DNA of 64,000 bases from Astragalus membranaceus. Its lineage: Eukaryota > Streptophyta > Magnoliopsida > Fabales > Fabaceae. Numbering within the stretch: the first letter of the stretch is position 1; each line of letters begins with the position of its first letter. The position numbers were made by a program, and so were the translations under genes. Positions 55,310 to 64,000 of the stretch are shown here, in pieces. The notes under the pieces were generated by a model. It was given only the letters and a program-made list of their open reading frames with translations, was not told where the DNA came from and did no database searches. The DNA is taken from positions 61,276,587-61,340,586 of the forward strand of contig CM076849.1 in the NCBI GenBank assembly GCA_039519185.1, written 5' to 3'.

Positions 55310-56135
55310 TGTCATACCCTAATTTTGTCCGACTAATTGAAAAATCCCAAAATTTTATCGCTTCGCATATTGTTCTAAACGCGAGTGTCTTTGGCACTCT
55401 CGTGCAACGATTTTGTTTGGCGCTCGTTACTTTCAAAAAAAAGAGTCCAAAAAAAATATAATAAAAATAACAATAAATAACGCGAGCGCGTGTTGGTTGC
55501 GAGTCACGTGTGAGTAGTTGCGTCACTGCGCGTTATTTTACCGTTTTGTTAGAAAAGTGAGGATAGAATGAAATTGGTTTTAATAACGTACGCGCATGCG
55601 TATTCAAATCGCGTACGCGTTCCTAGTCTTAAGGCGAGCGCGCGTTTCGTTTCGAGTCGTGTGAGTGGTTGCGTCGGTGCGCGTTATTTCTACCGCTTTT
55701 ATTATCATAAAAAATAATAATAATAATAATAATAAGTAAATAGTAGAATAAAATCAGCTGTCCCTTTTTATTGATTTTGTTACACATACAAACAAAAATT
55801 AAAAAAAAAGGGGAGAATAGTACAAAAAAAAAAGAAGAGAAGTCAACTCTTTTCTTACAAAAATTAATTGAAAAAAACAGTACAAAACAAAATAAAAAAG
55901 GGGGGAGGAGCGCTGCTGCTGGGGGCAGCACTGTTGCTGCCACTTGAAGAATCAGGCCAATACTATTTTCTTCATCCTCTTTGACCCTTTCCATTTTTGC
56001 TCCAACAAGGCAGCTTTGGCAAGCACCACACTGCAAGCTGCTGCTCCTCTGCTCCACTGCAGCAGCAACAAACTGGTCTCCTGGGGGGGTTTTGATCCCC
56101 TGCTCAGCACTCACACCTACACCACTTTTTTTGCC

Positions 56136-56142
56136 TATAAAT
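56136..56142 (+). promoter_or_regulatory. Candidate TATA box in the LTR
   Basis: TATAAAT in the context GCCTATAAATGCAATAAG precedes a purine-rich stretch (GAAACAGTGAAAAGGGAAAA) that would suit a transcribed leader. It is supported only by motif and position. Confidence 0.35.
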
Positions 56143-56859
56143 GCAATAAGCAGAAACAGTGAAAAGGGAAAAGAAAACCAAAGGCAGCAATATACAGGGA
56201 GCAATGTACACACAGCAAACACAACACACAGAATAATTCACAAAACAGAGAAAACACAGCAATACACACAGCCGAGAAGATTAGAATTCATCACAGAATT
56301 CTAATACACAGAGACAAAAAAACAGTAACAGATACACTCAAATGAGAGATAAATCAGGAGAGCAAGAATAGAAGGCAGAAACTGGAAGGTTTTCAAGTTC
56401 AAAAAGGAAAGAAGCAGTTTAAGAGGCAGTAGCAGAAAAGAAAAAAACAGCTTAGGAGTGATTTCAAAGGCTGGAATACAGGTTGATTTCTGCATCTTAA
56501 TCTTTGTTCTTTTAGGTCTTATCTAAGCCCATATCAAAATCATATGACAGAACGTGCGAAAGAAAATAGAGTAGTTTAAATTCATGTCCTGCTAAAAACG
56601 ATTAAGGCTCACTGTCAATGTTGTATACAGGCCAGGTTTCCTTTAAGGGAAAATTTTAGGAACGAATTAGTTTTTAGCATTCTGTTTAAGCGTAATACAA
56701 TTGTGTCATTGGTAGTTTGTTAGAGATGAGTTTAGTAAATGAGAAATCAGTGTGTAAAAAAGGAGTTAGTTAAACAACAAAAAATCAAACTAGACAGCCA
56801 CAGCAACACAAAAGCAAACATGCAGATAGAACAAAAAATAGAGAAGGGATGATGCACTG

Positions 56860-57480
56860 ACCTGAGCCGCCGGAGGTGAACTCCGACCGCCGTCCACGGT
56901 GGTCATTCTGCGGAATCAGTCGAAACTTACGCGTCTCCGTTACCCCGTCGTGGCCGTCCTCGCGCCTCTCCCCCCAACACCACTGTCGCCGGAAAAGGCA
57001 CCCCAAACGACCACCACCGAAATCCCCCCCGTCGCAACAGCCACCATCCTCACCGCGGCTAACTCGCCACACCACCCACCCACGAACAGCCCCCAACCGC
57101 GTCATCCACCACCACAACCCAGCCACGGTCTCCCTCCTTCGCAAACCACCCGCCTAACTGTCGCTGTCACCGCCGCCGTAGGCGTACATCCGAACACAAT
57201 CACCACCAACCAACCCCTCCCGCGAAACCAGTCTGGATCGGGAAAAAGGAAGACCATACCGTTGAGAAGGAAGTCGTTTCGGTGAGGGAAGACGGAGTAG
57301 AGGAGAAGAGGGGGTGAGGGTCAGTGAGAGGAAAGAAAGGTGAAGCCATGGTTGAGAGGGAGGGTGAGACGACTGAGAGGGGAAGGAGCAGCGCCGTGTA
57401 GGGTGAGAGAGGGAGGCGGACGCGCCGTTGGAAGGGTGGAATCGCAGCTGCAGAGAGAGGGAACGTAAGAAAATAAAATT
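56860..57480. other. GC-rich island, exon-like composition
   Basis: CCGCCGGAGGTGAACTCCGA, CCGTCCACGG and CCGCCG-rich text stand out from the AT-rich flanks. Frames exist on both strands (for example 56785-57144 minus, 56899-57285 plus, 57154-57540 minus), but they are proline-, arginine- or histidine-rich without a known domain. It could be captured gene sequence or an unusual part of the LTR. Confidence 0.4.
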
Positions 57481-57869
57481 AGGGAGGGGGGTCGTGTGTG
57501 GGTGCGGCGCCGTGGAGGGAATGGAGATTAGGGTTAACAAAAAATTAGGGTTTTTAGTTTTGATTTAAGCTTTTATACTAGGCCCTTTTTATGTTTACTA
57601 ACCACACCCCCCCCTTTGAGCCCACGTTTCCTAATTCGGTCCAGCCCACTAAAAATGGACTGGGCTCGCTGATTACCCCACCCTTTTTTTAACACAATCC
57701 TCTGTTTCTAAATGCACATACCATTTTACTACTACACCCCCTGTTTCTCTTTTTAAATTTTGTTTCTTTCCCCTAAACAAACTTATTTTTTCCCAAACCT
57801 TTTTTCCAAAATAACAGATTTCCTTTTCCCTAAACAAGAAACAATCCAATTGCGAAAACTCTTCAAGAA

Positions 57870-58520
57870 TCAAACTTTGTTAGTAGTCCTGCGAAGCCTT
57901 TGCTTGCATGATTATCAACAATGAGGTACTAGTGGCGATCACTTGGAGCCTTTGCTCAATTGATCATCATGAATGCCTAATTTTTCTAAAGATTTTCACT
58001 AAATCAAAAAACTTTGTTAGTAATCTTGCGAAGCCTTTGCTTGTATGATTATTAAAAATGGAGTGCTAATGGTGGTCACTTAGAGCCTTTGCTCAATTGA
58101 TCATCATGAAAGCTCAATTTTCACAATTAAACAACATAAAAAAACAAAAACCTTTTCCTTTCTAAAATCATTTTCAACCCATCGTCGCTAGTGGTTAATC
58201 AGAACCTTTGTTCGTCTAGCCATTGGTGGCGATGTCTTTTTCCCCGAAGAACAACAAGCGATGATCACTCATAACCTTTGTTAGTTTGATCATTCGTGCC
58301 AATCAATCTCTTTCGAAAACCACTTTCAAAAAGGCAAATAAAAAAACTGGTTGCTACTAATAATCAATCAGAACCTTTGTTCGTCTGACTGGCGGTAGTG
58401 ACTCTCATTTTCAAGAGTACTTAGCGAGTGATTACCCATAACCTTGGTTAGTTTAATCATTCACTAAATGCTCGTCCTATTTTGAAAACTCGTTAAAAAG
58501 ATAAAAGACAAAAACCTTTT
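57870..58520. repeat. Degenerate tandem repeats near the gap
   Basis: TTTGTTAGTAGTCCTGCGAAGCC-like text repeats after about 127 bases (57876 and 58013) together with GAGCCTTTGCTCAATTGATC. Further on, AGAACCTTTGTTCGTCT and ATAACCTTTGTTAGTTTGAT recur around 58200-58460. They look like decayed copies of one unit. Confidence 0.65.
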
Positions 58521-58525
58521 TCAGG

Positions 58526-59025
58526 NNNNNNNNNNNNNNNNNNNNNNNNNNNNNNNNNNNNNNNNNNNNNNNNNNNNNNNNNNNNNNNNNNNNNNNNNNN
58601 NNNNNNNNNNNNNNNNNNNNNNNNNNNNNNNNNNNNNNNNNNNNNNNNNNNNNNNNNNNNNNNNNNNNNNNNNNNNNNNNNNNNNNNNNNNNNNNNNNNN
58701 NNNNNNNNNNNNNNNNNNNNNNNNNNNNNNNNNNNNNNNNNNNNNNNNNNNNNNNNNNNNNNNNNNNNNNNNNNNNNNNNNNNNNNNNNNNNNNNNNNNN
58801 NNNNNNNNNNNNNNNNNNNNNNNNNNNNNNNNNNNNNNNNNNNNNNNNNNNNNNNNNNNNNNNNNNNNNNNNNNNNNNNNNNNNNNNNNNNNNNNNNNNN
58901 NNNNNNNNNNNNNNNNNNNNNNNNNNNNNNNNNNNNNNNNNNNNNNNNNNNNNNNNNNNNNNNNNNNNNNNNNNNNNNNNNNNNNNNNNNNNNNNNNNNN
59001 NNNNNNNNNNNNNNNNNNNNNNNNN
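58526..59025. other. Assembly gap (500 N)
   Basis: Exactly 500 undetermined bases, probably a placeholder of fixed size. Sequence on the two sides need not be adjacent. Confidence 0.98.
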
Positions 59026-59080
59026 CTCCCTCCCTCCCTCTCTCTCTCTCTCTCTATATATGTGTGTGTGTGTGTGTGTT
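59026..59080. repeat. (CTCC)n (CT)n (TG)n microsatellite
   Basis: Simple repeats CTCCCTCC, CTCTCTCT, TATATA and TGTGTGTG directly after the gap. They may be why the assembly broke here. Confidence 0.9.
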
Positions 59081-59371
59081 TTGAATATATATAAAAGAAA
59101 TCAATAAATAAAAGTATCATCTTATAAGTCTTGTGTCAATTGAAAGAAAAATTTTATGGTAAATTTTAAAGTCAACTAATTATTTCTTATTTCAAGAACA
59201 ACTTATATTAATTTTGATTAAAAAAATAAATACATGTGTATTGCAATATTTTTATTCATCTATACTATTATAATTAGTAAATATTTTTATTCAACTAATT
59301 TATATTTTTACATATTCTCATAGTAATATAATTTATTTGTAAATAAATACATAATTTCAAAAATACGCTAA

Positions 59372-59434
<63 letters not shown>

Positions 59435-59698
59435 GCTTTTAAAATGGAATGAAAACAATAAATAAAAACGTTATCTCATAAGCCTCATGAATTTACTATA
59501 AATAAAAACTTTTTCTTATATATATATATATATATATATATATTTAATTGTATATTTTGAATAAAAATGGAAGCTTCATTTATTTAAAAATTACAACAAA
59601 TAAATATTGGTAAAAATAATGAGGAGTGTTATAACCAAAATCTTCTTTATGTGTAAATTATAAATAAAATATTAGATTACATGAAAGATAATCATAAG

Positions 59699-59748
<50 letters not shown>

Positions 59749-61302
59749 ATTAAATCACCTTAAGGTAACCAAAGAAATAAAAGAAAATAGCATGGGTTCC
59801 TACACAAAAAAAATGAGATGATAATATTTTATGCTAAATAAAAGATAGGAAGAGAACCGAAGAAGAATTTGAACATCCTATAATCTAAGTTACATCAATA
59901 ATCTTTTCATATATGTTACAATTACAACAATCAGACCATATGAGTGACAACCAGACCATATGTGTGACAACCTCAAAATTATATCCTAAATTTTCACCTA
60001 TTTACTAATCAAACTTCAAGCTACATGTAATAACTCTAATCTCCAATTCCATACATACCCCTATATTCTACAAATTAAAACCTCCAAATCTCATAAGCCT
60101 CATGCACCAAATACTTTCCATGCATCATTTGCTTATGGAAATACAAATCACAACCCATTGTAGCTGATGTGCTAATAGCTGATGTGCTAATGAGTCCAAT
60201 TGGCAACAATGTTCAAGACTTTGTTGTTTATATAGCCACTATTTACTTAAATGATCAATGTAACATTCCTTTTTACCATTTAAAAAATGTAACATTCATT
60301 TTATTTTTCAATGTGTTTGCCTTGTTGTCTTACTATTATTCATTGTGGCTACTTTATGGTTCATAATTAAATGGATATGAAAGGATGCATGTTTAGACAA
60401 TAATAAGTCTTAATTTTGTTTTTTTTTTAAGTTTTATTGACACCTATAAAATTAATTTTCGTTAAAAAAATTGATATAAAATAATAACATCTTATTTTCT
60501 TCCTACTCTATGGAGTATATATATTGTTATTAATTTTTTAATAATTTTTAGACCACCCTTCTTAAGTATTTATAGTATTTCTTAAAGAAGACCTAAAGTG
60601 AAGGAAAATGAAAAGATTGTAACTATATCTCTATTAAAAACCAACTATAATAATTAGGACTAATTATAATAATAATTTAGAGACACTAAAAGACAACCAA
60701 AATCAAAACATCAAGTAATGAATTAAGAGTCATCAATAAGAGAGGAAGTTTTGTAAAATTAAAAAAAAAAGGAGGAAAACTCACAATTCAAGAGTCAAGC
60801 TTCTTTTATAAAAATTAATATTAATGTTGCAACATGTTTATAATATAAATAATAATATTAGTTCAGTTAAAAATGTAATAATTATTTTTAATATATTAAA
60901 ACTAATAAGTTCTACAGTAATAATATTTTTAAAAAATCAATATTATCAATTACGGTTAAATTAAAAATTTACAATTATATTATACCATTAATATGATGTA
61001 TATGCAATACAAATAAATCAATTAAATATATAATAAAATTAAACACTAATAATAACCTGATAAAAAATACTAATATATTTGATCAAATATATATATATAT
61101 TATATTATATTATATTATATTATATAATACTTAAACTCTTTTTAGTTGTTATTATCAACTTCTATTTTAATTTGAAAATATCATCATTTTAATGTAAATA
61201 TAAAATATTTATTTGATATTCCACTAAGATAATCATTTAATAAGTTAGTGGCAATTATTAGCTTTCATTAAATATATATATATATATATAGATAAGCTTG
61301 AC

Positions 61303-61335
<33 letters not shown>

Positions 61336-61620
61336 TAAGCTTGACAAAATTAAATTAAAATTGTATATTTATTTTTATTTTTATTTTATATATGCAAATT
61401 TTTTCACGGCTTATATATACAAGTTTGACTTTCCAAATATTAAAAATTGAACTCATTAGTTCTATATTATAAGTTTATGCATCACATAAAGTTAATCATA
61501 ATAACAAATATATTATATCATGTATGGTGTGAATTTTTCTAAACATTATGTTTGTAAGGTATTAAAGTTCAAAATATGGCACTCATACTGTTACAAAATC
61601 ATTTATATCAAATTTAGTCA
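59081..61620. repeat. AT-rich DNA with (TA)n microsatellites
   Basis: (TA)n runs lie near 59376-59428, 59518-59543, 59704-59750, 61086-61130, 61271-61291 and 61304-61335. TATAGATAAGCTTGAC follows the last two runs in both cases, so a small unit was duplicated there. GTAGCTGATGTGCTAAT-type text is doubled near 60160-60190. The short frame 60169-60366 is not convincing. I see no gene. Confidence 0.8.
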
Positions 61621-61635
61621 TGGTACTTTTACGAC

Positions 61636-61844
61636 ATGGGTTGGTCCGAACGGTAACTGGGTTTGGATCTCACCACAAGATATCTAGTTCGAGTTTTGGG
61701 TGTAGCAAAAACTCTATTGAAAGAGGAGAACCACACGAACCGACAAAGCCGGACATACGTGGCCAACCAGGTTCTTCGGTGTATATTAGTCATCGACAAA
61801 ACTGATGGATATACTACGCACCAATAACAAGGTAACTAAAAAAA
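61636..61844 (+). mobile_element. tRNA-derived SINE, copy 2
   Basis: A diverged copy of 40701-40909. A-box region GGTTGGTCCGAACGGTAACT, decayed B box AGTTCGAGTTT (61686-61696), body with AACTCTATTGAAAGAGGAGA and the CACCAATAACAAGGTAACTA end with a short A-run. The bases just before it, GGTACTTTTAC, also precede copy 1. Confidence 0.8.
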
Positions 61845-62156
61845 TCAATTATAATATATCGTTGCATAACTTGAAAGAATTCAACACAAGTTCGCTAAAT
61901 ATTTCTTTAATTGCAAAATCTTTAGCAAGAGCACTAGATGTATCCCAACCTGAATATAAGTCACTCATAGAGCAAAGAGCAAGAGCAATATAATTAGCCA
62001 TATCAAGACTCGAATAACTAGGCAAAAATTAGAATACAACAAGGGGCACCAAAAGTTAAAGAAACATAGTGTGTCAAGGGGACTACACATGTCCTCCCTA
62101 CCCAACGAGCAATGTCATACCATACAGAAATAGATAACTCACGTGAAAAGAGATTT
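61845..62156. other. No clear feature; possible LINE-related sequence
   Basis: The frame 61805-61993 continues out of the SINE and has no meaning that I can see. The minus strand may belong to the LINE fragment that follows, but I find no motif. Confidence 0.3.
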
Positions 62157-62700
62157 CCTAAAGGCTGACAAAAGTTGTCACAATCTCGTTTGTAATGATT
62201 ATTCTCCGAAGAAGATTTACCCTAGAGAGGATCTCATCCAAAATCGATTGCTTGGAAAAAGTAACAACCTTAGAAGGTGTGAGACTCTTCCAACCTAGCC
62301 ATTGAACCGAGAGTTGTGTATCTACAATGTCGGCGACGCTGCTGCAATTAACGGACAAAAATGCATATGTTGAGCTAACCAAGTATGCTCCACCAGGTTG
62401 CTACTTCCAAGTTCAACAATCTAGCTCCGGGGAAGGAGAAAATGACAAAATACTATCTAAGAGTTCCTCCCCTAATAGACCTCCTCGCAGACAAATAAGG
62501 ATCGTGTCCATGTCATAACCCACGCCAAAAGATCTCCCATCAGCCTCCAAATCCGCCTAATAGTATTATCCTAGTGATTAGATACCAAAAAGAGCGCCTA
62601 GAGAACAAACTCTTAAGTGTCTAAAGCCTTGCCTAAGTATGATATCCCAAAAAGGTTGTGGCCATGTTGCCAACCTTCCGCACAAGACTATCTTAAAACC
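62157..62700 (-). pseudogene. LINE fragment on the minus strand, zf-RVT segment
   Basis: The minus-strand frame 62382-62158 reads WLGWKSLTPSKVVTFSKQSI and LSRVNLLRRIIIT, the start of the zinc-binding region behind plant LINE RTs. Further upstream on that strand (62520-62770), broken frames may be the preceding linker. It is highly degenerate. Confidence 0.6.
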
Positions 62701-62732
62701 AATCCATACCATCATCTCCAATGTCCCCACTA

Positions 62733-63060
62733 GGGTTGTGCGTGGTACAAAAACCATCCCACACCATACCATACCATTTTCAAATCTGGTTTGGGTTTAC
62801 CAATTTCACAAAAACCGGTTCGGATTTATAAACAGGTTTTAAACCAGTACATAACCGGTTTTAAACCGGTAACCAATTCGTAAATGGTTTACTGCTTCAA
62901 CACCAGCTTTTTGTTTTAAAAAATGGTTTCTTTTCTGCGAAACGGTTTATCACTTCCAACAACCAGTTTTCACTACTGAAAAAACGGTTTACCACTTTCT
63001 AAAAACGGATTACCACTTTTAAAAACCATTTTAGAAGTAGGTTACCTATTAATCGGCTCT
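62733..63060. repeat. AACCGGTTT-rich repeat, hAT-like terminus candidate
   Basis: After ACTAGGGTTGTGCGTGGTAC, ACCGGTT/AAACCGGT/AACGGTTTACC motifs recur about a dozen times. Arrays of AACCGG-type hexamers behind a TAGGGNTGTNC start are seen at the ends of Ac-like hAT elements. No partner terminus is found. Confidence 0.45.
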
Positions 63061-63367
63061 ATAAGTTGTCTATTTTTAACTTTTTTTTAATTATTTAATA
63101 TATGTATTAACTATTAACCGACTTCCTTCTTTTTCATTAACGTCACCAAATCACTTCAAATCACAAACAACAACATTACTCTGCTCAACACCACCTTCAC
63201 CTGATAAACGTTCAATCAAACACTATATAGGCATGCCTCAAACTCAAATTTCAATCTTTACAAAACCCAAGATTGGTGTGGTGACCATCAAAGACAACAA
63301 TCAGTAGGGAGAAGAAAGATTAAAAAGGATCTTGCAAAGACCCCACACCAATCACCGCTACGACATT
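63061..63367. other. No recognisable feature
   Basis: AT-rich DNA. I see no gene, repeat unit or convincing promoter. Confidence 0.4.
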
Positions 63368-64000
63368 TGTTATACCCCAATTTTGTCCGATCACTTTTTT
63401 TCGCAAGCATTTTAATTTAGTCCGCGTGTCATAGGTCCCTACGAGAACGGTATTTTGAACGCTTTCAAAACTATCTTGTTTTAATTTAGGCAAATTCGTG
63501 ATGTTTCGTTCAATTGGGCCTACGCTCAATATGTTGGGCCGGTTTGTCTAATTTCGGCCTATGTCTAATAGTTTGGGCCAGTTTTTAATAAGTGGGCTTA
63601 TGTCTAATATTTTGGGCCCAATTTAGTCCTTCAAAAGCCATAAAAATAAAATAAAATATGTTACAAAATACAAAAATATAATAAAATCAGAATAATTTAA
63701 TTTACCATAGTCCAAAAAAATATAATTCACAAAAATCATAAAAATAATAAAAATAAAATGCCAAAAATTACAAAAATCACAAAAAATGAAAAAGGGCGCA
63801 CAGCCCAAACAACAGCTGTTGCGCATCCTTTGAAGCTCACTTGGTGAGCAAGGCTTCCACCTCTCCAACCCTAATTCAGTAACTTGGTGAGCAAGTTCTC
63901 CAACCCTAAGCCCAATGGCTTGTGCTTGCTGAGCAAGTCTCCAATACCTAAAACAGGAAACAAAATTGCATCAGAATCAAATAATTTACTTTCATAAACC
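63368..64000 (+). repeat. Start of an LTR candidate (TGTTATACCCC type), runs off the window
   Basis: TGTTATACCCCAATTTTGTC shares its first 20 bases almost fully with 55310 but then diverges. GGGCC-containing text (TTGGGCCGGTTTG, TTGGGCCAG, TTGGGCCC) repeats near 63530-63620, and CTTGGTGAGCAAG recurs three times near 63840-63930. The end is beyond the window. Confidence 0.45.

Larger units (their letters stand above)
55310..58525 (+). repeat. Long LTR candidate (TGTCATACCC type), cut by the gap
   Basis: It starts TGTCATACCCTAATTTTGTC, a form typical of large gypsy LTRs in legumes, and the same start recurs at 63368. The 3 kb that follow contain CGCGAGCGCG-rich text, a TATA box, a GC island and tandem repeats. 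No LTR end or PBS is seen before the gap, so the extent and family (Ogre/Tat-like is a guess) are open. The reverse frame 55629-56222 is not a protein that I recognise. Confidence 0.45.

Noticed and set aside
55629..56222. 197-residue minus-strand open frame in the LTR candidate
   Set aside because: Phe/Leu/Ile-rich, ends in simple repeats, no recognisable motif and antisense to the candidate TATA box and leader.
56785..57540. Open frames on both strands of the GC island
   Set aside because: High GC content removes stop codons in all frames; no domain or splice structure stands out, so no CDS is called.
58521..59120. Open frame of 199 residues across the gap
   Set aside because: It is almost entirely undetermined bases.

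Overview
The window reads as plant nuclear DNA, an eudicot and probably a papilionoid legume (an inference from the style of its repeats, not proven). It is a repeat-rich intergenic region. I find no intact host gene, no tRNA or rRNA gene and no CRISPR array. The coding capacity I can recognise belongs to transposable elements, most of it broken. A 500-base run of N (58526-59025) is an assembly gap.

1-34066 is a deep nest. A Ty1/copia element (LTR end, primer-binding site, gag) is interrupted by a 710-bp TG..CA insertion (1488-2197) and by a long-LTR, coding-free Ty3/gypsy element (2227-15954, duplication GAACC). That gypsy element has an Athila-type gypsy element (6031-15527, duplication AGGGG) inside its second LTR. 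The copia reading frame resumes at 15955 and is lost at about 16752. Next comes an En/Spm (CACTA) transposon of which the 5' leader (16958-17722), a TNP2-type transposase gene, a second gene and the 3' terminus (CACTAGTG, ending 34066) survive. It is split by a Tekay-type chromovirus array (17723-27265) with the layout partial pol, LTR, deleted gag-pol, LTR. The second CACTA gene joins a plant-transposase domain to a multi-exon ULP1-like cysteine protease domain.

34067-41269 holds a foldback MITE, a 0.5-0.7 kb direct duplication around a truncated minus-strand LTR element, several plant LINE 3'-end fragments, a 167-bp hAT-type MITE with a perfect 8-bp duplication, and a tRNA-derived SINE. 41270-51775 is a non-autonomous CACTA element (duplication CTA) split by a second, younger Athila element (42286-51342, duplication AAGAG).

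51776-64000 holds a long-TIR Mutator-like foldback element, a related MITE, a long LTR candidate with a GC-rich island that runs into the gap, AT-rich microsatellite DNA, a second SINE copy, a LINE fragment and the start of another LTR at 63368.

Relative order follows from the nesting. The Athila copies are the youngest members of their stacks; by-eye LTR differences are about 9 in 1280 bp for the second copy and about 30 in 1260 bp for the first. Most reading frames carry nonsense codons and frameshifts, so nothing here looks able to move on its own. The strongest items for follow-up are the protease-bearing CACTA gene, the dense GC palindrome arrays in the LTRs of two unrelated gypsy lineages, the conserved repeated polypurine motifs in the Athila 3' regions, and the duplication around 34277-37016.
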